DNA of 19,678 bases, taken from NCBI GenBank assembly GCA_016287975.1, contig JAEEXV010000203.1, forward strand, positions 1-19,678, written 5' to 3'. The notes below the pieces were generated by a model that made no database searches, was not told the origin of the DNA, and saw nothing but the letters and a program-made list of their open reading frames with translations. The position numbers were made by a program, and so were the translations under genes. The DNA comes from Lentisphaeria bacterium (GTDB lineage: Bacteria; Verrucomicrobiota; Lentisphaeria; Oligosphaerales; Oligosphaeraceae). This document shows positions 7,133-15,744 of this stretch, one piece after another; within the stretch, counting starts at the first letter, position 1; each line of letters begins with the position of its first letter.

Positions 7133-9172
7133 ATGTCCTATTCCCCCAAGCACTTTGAAGAATTCGTCTTCGGCACGCAGTACTACCGCGCCCCGACCCC
7201 GTTGCCAGAGGAATGGGCGGGGGATCTGCGGCGAATTGCCGAACTGGGGTTGGACTGCATCCAGTTGCGGGTGCTGTGGCGCCGCAACGAGCGCGTGCGC
7301 GGCCGCTACGAGTTCGACGACATCGACCAGTTGATGGCTCTGGCGCGCGCCAGCGGCCTGAAGGTCATCATCAAGATCATGCTGGAAAATGCGCCCGACT
7401 ACGTCTTCCGCGACCTGGGCGGCGCGGCGGTCGCGCCAGACGGCATCCCCCTGGACTACACTGGCAACGGCGCCTTCTACCTGGGCGGCCATCGTCCGTG
7501 CTTCGACAACCCCGCCGTGATGGAGGCCGCGGTCGCCTTCACGCGCCGCGTCGTCGAGCGCTATCGGGACGAGCCGTCGCTGGTGCTGTGGAATGTCTGG
7601 AACGAGCCGCGCATCCACCGCGGCGAATGCGCGTGCATCCATTCGCGCGCGGCCTTCCACCGCTGGCTGGAGGCGCGCTTCGGCGCCGTCGAGCGTCTGA
7701 ACGCCTTCCTCGGCAAGGCGTGGGATTCCTTCGAGTCGGTGCAGGTCCCCCGCACCTTCCGCACCTACGCCGACATGTTCCTGTGGCGCCAGTGGAGCCA
7801 TGCGACGCTGACGGGGTGGCTCCGCACCGTGCGCGACGCGGTGCGGGATCTGGACACGCGCCATCCCGTCATCGCGCATGTCGGCTGCTGCAATGTCGTC
7901 AACGACCCCGTCGACGACCTCACCGACGACTACGAGAACGCGCGTCTCTTCGACTTCTACGGGACGAGCCTCTCCATCGGCGAGCGCTTCGAGACGCCCT
8001 TTGAACGCGCCTGGCCGTTCCTGATCTGCGCCCGCCTGCACGACTGCTCGCCCTATTTCTGGGTGCACGAACTCTACCCTGAATGGGGCGACTGGCAGGG
8101 CCGCATCGATTTGGCCGACTTCCGCTACAAGGTGATGAGCGCCGTCGCAGGCGGCGCGAAGGGCGTCGTGCTGTGGCAGTACCGCGCGGAGCGCCTCGGC
8201 CATGAGAACGACCTGGCGGGACTGGTCAACATCGACGGAACGCCCAAGGCGGTCACGCGCGAATGCCAGGCGCTGCTGGCCGAACTGGCTCCCTGGCGCG
8301 GATTCCTGGGGCGGGCCGAGCCGATGACAGATCCCGTCGGCATCCTCTTCGACCTGGACAGCGACCTCGTCGGCAGCGTGGAGAGCAGGGACGCGCAGGG
8401 CAATCTCCGACGCGCCCACGGCGGCATCCAGCCCGCCCTCGACGCGCTGCAGGGCGTCTTCACGCTGATGCACGAACTGAAACTGGCCCCGCGCATCATC
8501 GACAGCCGCCATCTCGGCGAGGCGGCCGAGTCCCTGAAAGTGCTCTATCTGCCCGAGACCTTCATGGTCAATGAGCAGACGGCGGAATGCCTGCGGCGCT
8601 TCGCCGCGCTCGGCGGGATGCTGATCGCGGAGGAGGGCCTCGCCCTGCGCCAGCCGAACACCTGGCTCGACTACCCGTGGCCTGGCGCTGGAATGTCCGA
8701 CCTCTTCGGCGTGCGCGTGGACGAGCGCGTCGAATCGCTGCGGGTGCGCCGCCCCTGGGCCCTCTGCCACGATGGCGCGACGCTCGAATCCATCGGCTTC
8801 GCCGCGGCGCTTCAACCACAGGATACGGAGACGCGGATCCTCTGCCGCTGGAGCGACGGACGCCCTGCGGCGACCCGCCGCGGCAACTGCGTCTTCCTGG
8901 GCTTCTCGCTGGGCGGCTGGACCCTCGCCGCCAGCCAGCGCGGCACCGACGCCGACAACGCGCGCCATGTGGCGGCGGAGGCGCTGCTCCGAGGCCTGCT
9001 GGAGGAAGTCACGCCACTGCCCGACTGGCCGACGCCGATCACGGTGCGCTCCCTGGAGGCCGACTGTGAGATCCGCCACGTGGTGTTCAACTCCTCGTCC
9101 GAGGAAGTCACCTTCATACTGGCGGGCCGCCAGGTGACAATCGCACCACGCGATTCCAGGCTGATTCCCTGA
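7133..9172 (+). CDS. GH42-like beta-galactosidase
   Basis: A 679-residue protein with GH42 architecture. Residues about 10-380 form the TIM-barrel catalytic domain, with acid/base E158 in WNVWNEPR and the likely nucleophile E313 in FWVHELYPEWG. A Cys/His segment (CACIHSRAAFHRWL, about 166-179) sits where many GH42 enzymes carry their metal-binding cysteines. Residues about 400-590 match the Rossmann-like trimerisation domain (VGILFDLDSDLV ... LKVLYLPETFMVN ... GGMLIAEEG), followed by a small beta domain. No signal peptide, so cytoplasmic hydrolysis of beta-galactosides or arabinosides is expected. The frame is open upstream to a TTG at 7106, inside the 9-bp repeat; I chose the ATG at 7133. 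There is no clear Shine-Dalgarno. Confidence 0.87.
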   Translation: MSYSPKHFEEFVFGTQYYRAPTPLPEEWAGDLRRIAELGLDCIQLRVLWRRNERVRGRYEFDDIDQLMALARASGLKVIIKIMLENAPDYVFRDLGGAAVAPDGIPLDYTGNGAFYLGGHRPCFDNPAVMEAAVAFTRRVVERYRDEPSLVLWNVWNEPRIHRGECACIHSRAAFHRWLEARFGAVERLNAFLGKAWDSFESVQVPRTFRTYADMFLWRQWSHATLTGWLRTVRDAVRDLDTRHPVIAHVGCCNVVNDPVDDLTDDYENARLFDFYGTSLSIGERFETPFERAWPFLICARLHDCSPYFWVHELYPEWGDWQGRIDLADFRYKVMSAVAGGAKGVVLWQYRAERLGHENDLAGLVNIDGTPKAVTRECQALLAELAPWRGFLGRAEPMTDPVGILFDLDSDLVGSVESRDAQGNLRRAHGGIQPALDALQGVFTLMHELKLAPRIIDSRHLGEAAESLKVLYLPETFMVNEQTAECLRRFAALGGMLIAEEGLALRQPNTWLDYPWPGAGMSDLFGVRVDERVESLRVRRPWALCHDGATLESIGFAAALQPQDTETRILCRWSDGRPAATRRGNCVFLGFSLGGWTLAASQRGTDADNARHVAAEALLRGLLEEVTPLPDWPTPITVRSLEADCEIRHVVFNSSSEEVTFILAGRQVTIAPRDSRLIP

Positions 9173-9184
9173 TCCCCCCGCATA

Positions 9185-9478
9185 AGATTCACGATTCAAG
9201 ATTCTTCAAGATCCAGGATTCAAGATTCAGAGCCGCCCAGGATTCACGATTCAAGATTCACGATTCAAGATTCAGCGCCGCCCAGGATTCACGACTCAAG
9301 ATTCAAAGCCGCCCAGGATTCAAGATTCTTCAAGATTCACGACTCAAGATTCAGAGCCGCCCAAGATTCACGACTCAAGATTCAGAGCCGCCCAAGATTC
9401 ACGACTCAAGATTCAGAGCCGCCCAGGATTCACGATTCAAGATTCAAAGCCGCCCAGGATTCACGATTCAAAATTCAC
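9185..9478. repeat. GATTCA-based minisatellite array, ~31-bp higher-order unit
   Basis: About 290 bp built from GATTCAA, GATTCAC and GACTCAA heptamers, punctuated seven times by a GC-rich block (AGCCGCCCAG or AGCCGCCCAA, one GCGCCGCCCAG). The most regular part repeats a 31-bp unit beginning GATTCACGACTCAAGATTCA, with two near-identical consecutive copies around 9365-9426. There are no unique spacers and no stable inverted repeats, so it is neither a CRISPR nor a hairpin element. It fills the gap between the GH42 gene and the prepilin-like gene and contains no ORF of interest. It could bind a protein as a direct-repeat array or be a slippage product. Confidence 0.9.
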
Positions 9479-9539
9479 CGCCCCCCATCATTCCAGTTTT
9501 CATTCCCCCCATTCCACCCATCACCCAGGAGGCATCCCC

Positions 9540-10247
9540 ATGGCAATCCGCCGTTGTTTCACCTTGATTGAACTCCTTGTCGTCATCGCGATCATCGCCA
9601 TTCTGGCCAGCATGCTGCTGCCCGCGCTGTCGAAGGCCCGCGAGAAGGCGCGGGGCGTCAACTGCATCTCGAACCTGAAGCAGCAGGCGCTTGCGATCAC
9701 GATGTACGCGAACGACAGCAACGACTTCCGCAATCCAGTGTGTCCCCGCATGGGCACCACCGACATGTTCGGGCAGGGCTTCGGGCTGCTCTACTCGAAC
9801 AACTACATCACCGCCCCCAAGGCCTTCTACTGCCCTGGGGACAAGGTCATCACCCTGACCAGGTTCTGGTACGGCAACAGCAATGGCAGCACCGTCAACT
9901 TCGGCTACGCGAACGCGGCGTGGCTCTACCTTGGCGGATACGAAGTCCACACCCATAAGCTGAGCGGGCCGTTCCCCGCGTGGAACGCGGAGGGCTTCAG
10001 CACCGACATCGCCATCCAAGGCGCCTCCAACATGCCGCTGTGCGGCGACGTCCTCTTCCAGGACAACCAGCTGGGCGGCCTGGTGGACGACGGCGGCCAG
10101 CACGGAAGCAACATCAACATCGCCTGGTGCGACGGCCACGCCGACACCTACCTGGACCGCCCGCACGAGTTCGTCAAATGCGGAAACTATCGGGTGCGGA
10201 TGTTCGGCTTCGGCAAGATCGCGCTCTACCGCCAGGGATCGCTCTAG
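9540..10247 (+). CDS. prepilin-type N-terminal cleavage/methylation protein with H-X9-DG motif
   Basis: A 235-residue type IV pilin-like/pseudopilin-like protein. The N-terminus is a short basic leader, MAIRRC, followed by [20 protein letters not shown], the class III signal and hydrophobic helix recognised by a prepilin peptidase. The residue before the cut is Cys6 rather than the usual Gly. The C-terminal part carries H188-X9-D198-G199 ([16 protein letters not shown]), the signature of the H-X9-DG prepilin-processing-associated family that is expanded in Lentisphaerota and Planctomycetes. An AGGAGG 7-8 bases before the ATG is a strong ribosome-binding site. It is followed after 20 bp by the giant secreted protein. 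The role is probably surface or secretion-linked; the precise function of this family is unknown. Confidence 0.9.
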   Translation: MAIRRCFTLIELLVVIAIIAILASMLLPALSKAREKARGVNCISNLKQQALAITMYANDSNDFRNPVCPRMGTTDMFGQGFGLLYSNNYITAPKAFYCPGDKVITLTRFWYGNSNGSTVNFGYANAAWLYLGGYEVHTHKLSGPFPAWNAEGFSTDIAIQGASNMPLCGDVLFQDNQLGGLVDDGGQHGSNINIAWCDGHADTYLDRPHEFVKCGNYRVRMFGFGKIALYRQGSL

Positions 10248-10267
10248 GCACAGAACAGGAGGTCGCC

Positions 10268-13200
10268 ATGATGGACAGACTGCGGACAGGCTTGCTGGCG
10301 CTGATGGCATGCGGGTGGCTCCTCGGGGCGGGGGTCATGGCGCCTGAAAACTGGCATCCGAACAACGGCGGACACGTCGGCGCGCTGCCGAAGATGGAGA
10401 CGGTGCAGTCCCCCTACGGCGCGGGGATCCAGGTGACGGTCCTGGAGGCGAATCCCTACCAGGGGATGAACGTCTGGCTGCCCGAGCCCGTGGAGATGGG
10501 GGGCATCGGCACCATCACCTTCCGCGTGAAGCAGACGGCGGTGCGGAGGTTCCCGACGCATGGCTGCCTGCACCTCTACTACAGCATGGACCGCCGCAAG
10601 GGGCTCTTCATCACCTTCCTGATCACCGCGCCGGAGGCGGACGGCTGGAGCCGCATCGTCATCCCCGTCGACCTGCGCACCATCGGCTCCCTCGACCGCC
10701 AGGGCTCCCCCTACCTCGGCAAGGCCCTCGGCGGCAATTTCTGCCTCTTCGCGGCGCTGCGCGAGCCAGGCCAGACCATGGCCATAGCCGACCTCAAGTT
10801 CAACCCGAAGCAGACGGGCGTCGCGAAGATCCCCGTCATCCACTATGAATACCGCACCAGACGCACCTCTGGCGACCGCGACGGAAAGGCGCTGACGGAC
10901 GGCAAGGTCGAGGAGGCCGACCAGGCCTTCTACCAGCAGTACACCGACGACCCCGAAATCGTCTTCGACCTGGGCGGCTTCTACCTCGTCGAGCGCATCG
11001 ACCTCTCCGCCATCGCCGCCCCAGGCCAGAATTTCTACGAATGCCAGGTCGCGACCAGCAGCGACGGCAAGGAATGGAAGCCCGCGGCCAGCATCCCCGC
11101 GCGCGAGGACGGCGGCGCCAAAAAGGCCTACACCGTCTCGGGCGCAGGCCTCTCCGCCACGGGGCGGTACTTCAAGCTTCGGCTGGGCCGCAGCCGCTCC
11201 GACTTCCCTGTCCGCCTCGCCGAGGTCGCCTTCTTCGGCAAAATCCCCACCGAGGCGGAACTCGCGGATGTCGCCAGGCGCTCCTACAACGTGGGCCCCG
11301 CCCTCTCGGGGCAGCACTGGGACTACGCCGCCGACGGCGCCTCCCTCTCCATCGACAAAAAGAACGGAGTCGCCTTCGCCTACCGCCGCGGCGGCGAACT
11401 CCTCGCCGAGCGCGTCTTCGGACGCTACGAACTCTCCGACGGCCTCCGCGCCGCCAAGGCCGACGACTATGCCGCCACCGTGCTCTCCGCCGCCCCGTCC
11501 CCCGAAGGCTTCACCGTGCAATACACGCTGCCCGCCCTGAAGGACATCGTCTTCCGCCGCACCTACCGCCTCGCCGACGGCATGCTCGCCATGCGCCTGG
11601 AGTGGGAATCCCGCCGCAAGGACCGCCGCGTCCTCTTCACCGCCACGGAGGTCGTGCTGCCGCAGGATCTCCGCGAGGGCGGCGTCTACGAGACCTGGGG
11701 CGCAGGCCATGACATGCAGCACAAGTTCGCCTCCGAGGTCCCCTTCCGCTTCCCCGCCGACACTGGCCCCGTCGTCGTCTTCGAGTCCCCGAAGCGCGCG
11801 CGGGCGATGCTCCATTTCCGCTATCGCCACGACGGGCGCCATGTGCAGATCGGCGCGGGCACCGTGACCGTGGCGGGCGTCGGCGACAAGCGCACCGCCT
11901 TCACCCCCGTCGGCTGGGAACTCGGCGACGGCGTCTTCCAGCTCACGGAGCCAGGCGCCAGATCCAGCGTCGAGACCCGCCTCATCGCCTGCCAGGGCGA
12001 CCTCACCGACGCCTTCGACCGCTATCTGAAACTCCCCGAGGTCCTCGCCTTCCGCCGCCGCATCCGCCGCCCCGCCTGGCTCAAGGACATCCGCTTCCAG
12101 ACGGGCGGCGGCTGGGAGGGCATGTGGGGCGACGCCGCCGTCCGCGAAGCCCGTTACTACGCCTCCTTCATCCGCGAGGGCGACTTCGTCTTCGGCATGA
12201 ACGACAGCGACTTCATCTGGGGCGACTTCCCCAGCGCTGGCACCGTCGTCAACCAGTTCGGCGGCGAGCAGACCATCGAGGATGTCCGACGCCGCCAGGA
12301 CGCCATCCGCGAGGCCAGCGGCGGCCACGCCCGCCTCTATCAATACACCTGGCTGTGGAGCGTCAGCGACAGGAGCCGCGTCTTCCGCGAGCATCCCGAG
12401 TGGTTCATCACCACGAACGCCAAGGGCGAGGCCATCAGTTTCTTTCCAGGCTGGGGAGTCAACTACTACCGCCACCTCAAGGAACCCGCCTCGCGGCACC
12501 ATGTCGTCGACTCCATCACCGCATTCGTGCGGGCCTTCGGCACCGACCTATGGTATCTCGACGGCGGCGGCTCCCCCGTCAGCATCCACTGGCCGCGCAT
12601 GACCGTCGACGAGCCAGACGCCTACGACCAGGCCTATCTCGCCATCCGCGAAAACCTCCAGCGCCGCAACCCCGACACCGCCGTCTTCTTCAACCACCCC
12701 GAAAACCCCCTGGGCGACTTCGGATTCCTCGAAAACGCCGGCGGCATCCTCACCAGCAACTGGCGGGACGGCGCCACCTGGATGTACAAGTTCAAACTCT
12801 GGCAGCGCCCCGAACCGCTCGTCATGCCCACCTACATCTACTGGACCCCAGGCGTCGACGCCGCCATGCGGCAGTACATCGTCGGGACGGGGCTGGCCTT
12901 CTCGACGGGGCGCACCCACGCCGACCCGCGCCGCGACATCCCCTACATCTCCGCCGTCCAGCAGAGCCGCTGGGCGCGCCTTGTCAACGCCCGCCTCTCC
13001 CCGAACTGGCGCCATGCCCCGCGCGAGCAACTGGAGGGGATGCCGCTGACCTTCGGGCCCGACGGATGGGTCTTCCTCCTCAACCACGACAAGGCACCCC
13101 TGACCCGCCAGGTCGCGGTCGACGCCGCGCCGCTGGGGCTGCAGGAAGGCGCCCCGCTCTACCAGTGGCAGTACGCCCTGAAGGACTTCGCCGAGTTGAC

Positions 13201-15241
13201 CGAAATGCAGACGGAGGCCGACCGTGAAAAGGGCTACCGCGTCTCCGGCTGGCAGTCGGGCTTCGTGGTGGACGCCGCCTTCCTGGGCCGCACCGCCTTC
13301 CAGCCCCGCCTGCAACGCGAAGTCCGGCTCGCCCCAGGCCAGTTGAAACTCTGGTATGTCACGCAGAGCCCCGCCCTCGTCTGGAGCGTGGACGGCCTGC
13401 GCGTGCAGCTCCCGCTCTCCAGGACCATGGGCGTCGAGGCCAGCGGGCGCGAAAGCGCGGAGGGCCTCCGCCTGCACGCGCAATCCGAACGGCGGGAGGC
13501 CGAGCTCGCGGCGCCGCTGCCGCAGGGCAGGACCGCCGCCGCCGTCACGGTCAACGGCGCCCCCGTCCCCTTTGACACGCTGGTGCTGAACGGCACGCGG
13601 ATGGTGAAGTTCGCGGTGCCGCAGGGCGCCTCCGCCATCCAGGTGGCCTTCGGTTCCGCCAAGGCGGCCGACGGCGCCTATTCCGTCTCGGCGGCGCCTG
13701 GCAAGGGCACCCTGAAACTCCGCTTCCAGGGCGCGGACGCGCCCGCGACGGCGGTCGTCACCCGAGGCACGGAACTGGTCTGGAGCCGCGCCGTCGCGCT
13801 CTCCAATGGCCGCGCCGAAGTCAAGATCGCCCTGCCCGCCAGCGTCGCGGGCGGCGCCTACGCCGTGGTCCTCTATGACCAGACGGGCAGGAAACTGGCT
13901 GAAGCCGGCTTCAAGCTGCGTTCGGGCACGCCTGGCGTCGGGCCGCTGCGCGCGATTGCCGACCATCCCTCCACCCATTCGCGGAAGGCACTGGCGCCGC
14001 TGGTGAAGGCGCGCGACGTCACGCTGCACGCGCAGGCGGAGCGCCACCATCCGCAGGCGGGCGAGGTCCGCTTCGACCCCGCCGCCGCCTCGGTGGAGAT
14101 CCGCATGGCGAAGATGGTGCCCTCGCAGTTCAACGACATGGCGGGCGCCTACGAAATGACCGCCCGCCGCTATCTCCAGATCCGCCTGACGGGGAACTAC
14201 GCCCAGATGGGACAGGACGGCCCCTTCGCTGGCCCCCGCAACTTCACCCAGCGCTACGGCGACGCCGAAAGCATGGCGGCGCTGCAGTTCGACTTCGAGG
14301 GCGCCGGCGGCTACGCCGTCCGCGCCTTCGCTGGCCTCGGCCTCCTGAACCTCCCCATCCGCACCAAATCCCCCGTCGAATGGGGCGCCGCCAGGCCGCC
14401 GCAGCACCTCTTCACCGTCTCCAACATCGTCAGCGGCGTCAGCGGCAAGGACGAGGAGGTGCTCTGGCTCGACCTGGCCTCCCTGGGCGCGCCCTCCGAC
14501 TGGACTGGCAAACTGTGGTTCGGACTGCGCTTCACGCAGGCGAATCCCAACCGCCACCTCAAGGTCGAAGTCCTCCAGAGCGCCGACGTCCTCCCGCCTG
14601 GCGCCAAGGCGGTCGAGCCATACGTGCTGCAGGGCGGCGTCACCCCCCCGCCCGCCCCCAAAAAGCACACGCTGCCGCAGGCGTCCGCGTCCGTCCGCCT
14701 CGACGGACGCCTCGACGAAGCCGACTGGGGCAAGGCCCTGGACTTCGATGGCTTCTCCCTCCTCGGCAACCCCCTGGTGAAGGCGCCGCCCTCCCGCGTC
14801 CGCCTGATGCGCGACGCCAAGAACCTCTACGTCGCCGTCGTCTTCGCGGAGCCGCGCCCCGAGGGCTTTCTGGGCACCAAGGACATCTGCTGGTACAACG
14901 ACGGCGTCGAGATCTATTTCCAGAAGCGCTCCTCACCCAAGGCGATGCTCCATTTCATCGTCGACGTCGGCGGCCACTACTACGCCCAGGACAACTCCGA
15001 CTTCAGCCGCAACGACGCCCCGAAGCGCGACCTGCCCCGCCCCGCATTTGCCGCCAACATCGACCGCGGCAAATGGACCCTCGAACTCGCCATCCCGATC
15101 CAGCTGCTCGGCGACGGCGCCAAGGCCACTGGCTTCAACTTCGGACGCAACCGCCTGCTCGACGGCCTCACCCAGACCTTCTCCCTCGCCCCGGGAAATG
15201 CATACCGCAACTTCAACGCACACCTCATCCTGTGGCCCTGA
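10268..15241 (+). CDS. giant secreted glycosidase-like multidomain protein (F5/8C, TIM barrel, CBM9-like)
   Basis: A 1657-residue protein. The start is the ATG after AGGAGGTCGCC; the next codon is also ATG. Residues 1-24 resemble a signal peptide (RLRTGLLALMACGWLLGAG). Apparent domains: a beta-sandwich (about 25-190); a discoidin/F5-8C-like module (about 225-330: IVFDLGGFYLVERIDL ... SSDGKEWKPAASI); a beta-rich segment resembling GH36/GH31 N-terminal sandwiches (about 345-590); a TIM barrel (about 595-930) with LYQYTWLW, EHPEWF (708-713) and DLWYLDGGGSP, where D765 is a candidate nucleophile by analogy with GH36-type barrels; then Ig-like segments; and a CBM9-like module (about 1465-1657: VRLDGRLDEADW ... 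WTLELAIPIQLLG ... GFNFGRNR). Exact GH family not assignable by eye. It is probably co-transcribed with the prepilin-like gene. Confidence 0.85.
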   Translation: MMDRLRTGLLALMACGWLLGAGVMAPENWHPNNGGHVGALPKMETVQSPYGAGIQVTVLEANPYQGMNVWLPEPVEMGGIGTITFRVKQTAVRRFPTHGCLHLYYSMDRRKGLFITFLITAPEADGWSRIVIPVDLRTIGSLDRQGSPYLGKALGGNFCLFAALREPGQTMAIADLKFNPKQTGVAKIPVIHYEYRTRRTSGDRDGKALTDGKVEEADQAFYQQYTDDPEIVFDLGGFYLVERIDLSAIAAPGQNFYECQVATSSDGKEWKPAASIPAREDGGAKKAYTVSGAGLSATGRYFKLRLGRSRSDFPVRLAEVAFFGKIPTEAELADVARRSYNVGPALSGQHWDYAADGASLSIDKKNGVAFAYRRGGELLAERVFGRYELSDGLRAAKADDYAATVLSAAPSPEGFTVQYTLPALKDIVFRRTYRLADGMLAMRLEWESRRKDRRVLFTATEVVLPQDLREGGVYETWGAGHDMQHKFASEVPFRFPADTGPVVVFESPKRARAMLHFRYRHDGRHVQIGAGTVTVAGVGDKRTAFTPVGWELGDGVFQLTEPGARSSVETRLIACQGDLTDAFDRYLKLPEVLAFRRRIRRPAWLKDIRFQTGGGWEGMWGDAAVREARYYASFIREGDFVFGMNDSDFIWGDFPSAGTVVNQFGGEQTIEDVRRRQDAIREASGGHARLYQYTWLWSVSDRSRVFREHPEWFITTNAKGEAISFFPGWGVNYYRHLKEPASRHHVVDSITAFVRAFGTDLWYLDGGGSPVSIHWPRMTVDEPDAYDQAYLAIRENLQRRNPDTAVFFNHPENPLGDFGFLENAGGILTSNWRDGATWMYKFKLWQRPEPLVMPTYIYWTPGVDAAMRQYIVGTGLAFSTGRTHADPRRDIPYISAVQQSRWARLVNARLSPNWRHAPREQLEGMPLTFGPDGWVFLLNHDKAPLTRQVAVDAAPLGLQEGAPLYQWQYALKDFAELTEMQTEADREKGYRVSGWQSGFVVDAAFLGRTAFQPRLQREVRLAPGQLKLWYVTQSPALVWSVDGLRVQLPLSRTMGVEASGRESAEGLRLHAQSERREAELAAPLPQGRTAAAVTVNGAPVPFDTLVLNGTRMVKFAVPQGASAIQVAFGSAKAADGAYSVSAAPGKGTLKLRFQGADAPATAVVTRGTELVWSRAVALSNGRAEVKIALPASVAGGAYAVVLYDQTGRKLAEAGFKLRSGTPGVGPLRAIADHPSTHSRKALAPLVKARDVTLHAQAERHHPQAGEVRFDPAAASVEIRMAKMVPSQFNDMAGAYEMTARRYLQIRLTGNYAQMGQDGPFAGPRNFTQRYGDAESMAALQFDFEGAGGYAVRAFAGLGLLNLPIRTKSPVEWGAARPPQHLFTVSNIVSGVSGKDEEVLWLDLASLGAPSDWTGKLWFGLRFTQANPNRHLKVEVLQSADVLPPGAKAVEPYVLQGGVTPPPAPKKHTLPQASASVRLDGRLDEADWGKALDFDGFSLLGNPLVKAPPSRVRLMRDAKNLYVAVVFAEPRPEGFLGTKDICWYNDGVEIYFQKRSSPKAMLHFIVDVGGHYYAQDNSDFSRNDAPKRDLPRPAFAANIDRGKWTLELAIPIQLLGDGAKATGFNFGRNRLLDGLTQTFSLAPGNAYRNFNAHLILWP

Positions 15242-15329
15242 CGAGCGCCTGAATGACGGCATCGTCCCCGAAGGCAAAACGGCGCGCTTCAACGGCAAGA
15301 CGATGACAACTGGCAAATTCACGCTCTGA
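15240..15329 (+). other. coding-like tail in the +1 frame after the giant gene's stop
   Basis: The giant gene ends CTG TGG CCC TGA C. Shifting +1 at CCC-T reads GAC and opens 29 further codons (DERLNDGIVPEGKTA ... TTGKFTL) to a TGA at 15327-15329. The composition has host-like codon use with G/C at most third positions. This may be the remnant 3' end of another gene, a natural frameshift extension, or a sequencing indel. The CBM9-like fold appears complete before the stop (AHLILWP), so the tail is not needed for it. Confidence 0.35.
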
Positions 15330-15408
15330 TCCTGCGCGCTGTGCCAATTCTTGTTTCGGCCATCCCATACAGGGCGGCGATTGCCTCCGCGGCGCCCCGA
15401 AAATGGTT

Positions 15409-15430
15409 GCCACGGCGGCCTCGCCGTGGC
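15409..15430. repeat. dispersed GCCACGGCG/CGCCGTGGC hairpin, copy A
   Basis: Perfect 9-bp arms with a 4-base loop, preceded by CCGAAAATGGTT as in copy C (CCGAAAATGGTA). Not associated with a T-run, so not an obvious terminator. Confidence 0.75.
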
Positions 15431-15499
15431 GGTCCGCCAAGCATACCAGCCCTCCTCGTCCTGTGGCGGGCTGTTCTCGGCCTGCAGCCCCCGCCCGTA

Positions 15500-15520
15500 G
15501 CCACGGCGTCCCGCCGTGGC
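15500..15520. repeat. dispersed GCCACGGCG/CGCCGTGGC hairpin, copy B
   Basis: Perfect 9-bp arms with a TCC loop. The CCGAAAATGGT lead seen in copies A and C is absent, which suggests the hairpin is the conserved core. Confidence 0.75.
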
Positions 15521-15685
15521 AGGCGGGTGAGCCACACAGGCTCTGCAACTGGGCACCTTGACGACGCGTTGGTAAACAGCGCCCTTGACGAAAACGCCCT
15601 GCAACCATCCGCCAGGCCCAGGATTCATTCCGCCCCGCTTCATCGCATCCGCCCAGACAGAGCGTGTCGAATCGACTCGTCCGCT

Positions 15686-15705
15686 TTTAGGATTATATTC
15701 CTAAA
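15686..15705. promoter_or_regulatory. AT-rich inverted repeat, possible operator
   Basis: TTTAGGA-TTATAT-TCCTAAA, a perfect 7-bp inverted repeat, lies 6 bases upstream of the -35 box of the ATPase promoter at 15712. The position fits an operator or activator site. No regulator is identifiable. Confidence 0.35.
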
Positions 15706-15711
15706 TGTTGC

Positions 15712-15739
15712 TTGAAAACTGTCTTTATTGGACTATATT
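15712..15739 (+). promoter_or_regulatory. promoter of the DUF4143-type ATPase gene, now separated from it by a MITE
   Basis: TTGAAA (15712-15717) and TATATT (15734-15739) with 16-bp spacing. The last three bases of the -10 are the first three of the 8-bp target duplication ATTACAAA. Removing the MITE and one duplication copy gives TATATT followed by 22 bases (including AGGAGG) and the ATG at 15971, a compact ordinary promoter-to-start layout. Seen in sequence; activity inferred. Confidence 0.6.
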
Positions 15740-15744
15740 ACAAA

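Larger units (their letters stand above)
15330..15685. other. non-coding intergenic stretch with two GCCACGGCG hairpins
   Basis: No credible gene is seen on either strand; the small ORFs here are repeat translations. It contains two members of a hairpin family: 15409-15430 (GCCACGGCG-GCCT-CGCCGTGGC, preceded by CCGAAAATGGTT) and 15500-15520 (GCCACGGCG-TCC-CGCCGTGGC). A third member lies inside the MITE at 15800-15820 with the same CCGAAAATGGTA lead. The start of the stretch (GCGCGCTGTGCCA...ATTCTTG, about 15337) also resembles the 3164-3187 region. Confidence 0.7.

Noticed and set aside
6857..9199. 780-residue minus-strand open frame across the GH42 gene
   Set aside because: Antisense shadow. 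The plus strand shows GH42 catalytic residues, and this frame runs through the tandem repeats.
9185..9478. CRISPR array
   Set aside because: Units are contiguous with no unique spacers and no cas genes nearby; the period of about 31 bp is subdivided into heptamers.
9980..10267. Upstream extension of the giant gene frame
   Set aside because: It overlaps the prepilin-like gene out of frame. The AGGAGGT-ATG at 10268 followed by a signal peptide is the natural start.
10244..12502. 752-residue minus-strand open frame antisense to the giant gene
   Set aside because: The translation is low-complexity (Gly/Ala/Val/Asp-rich) with no domain. It is the usual shadow of a GC-rich gene; the plus strand has clear domains.
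12548..14668. 706-residue minus-strand open frame
   Set aside because: Same shadow effect, opposite a well-supported coding sequence with F5/8C, TIM-barrel and CBM9-like modules.
15225..15643. Minus-strand ORFs between the giant gene and the ATPase gene
   Set aside because: No domain, composition dominated by repeat hairpins, and no ribosome-binding site.
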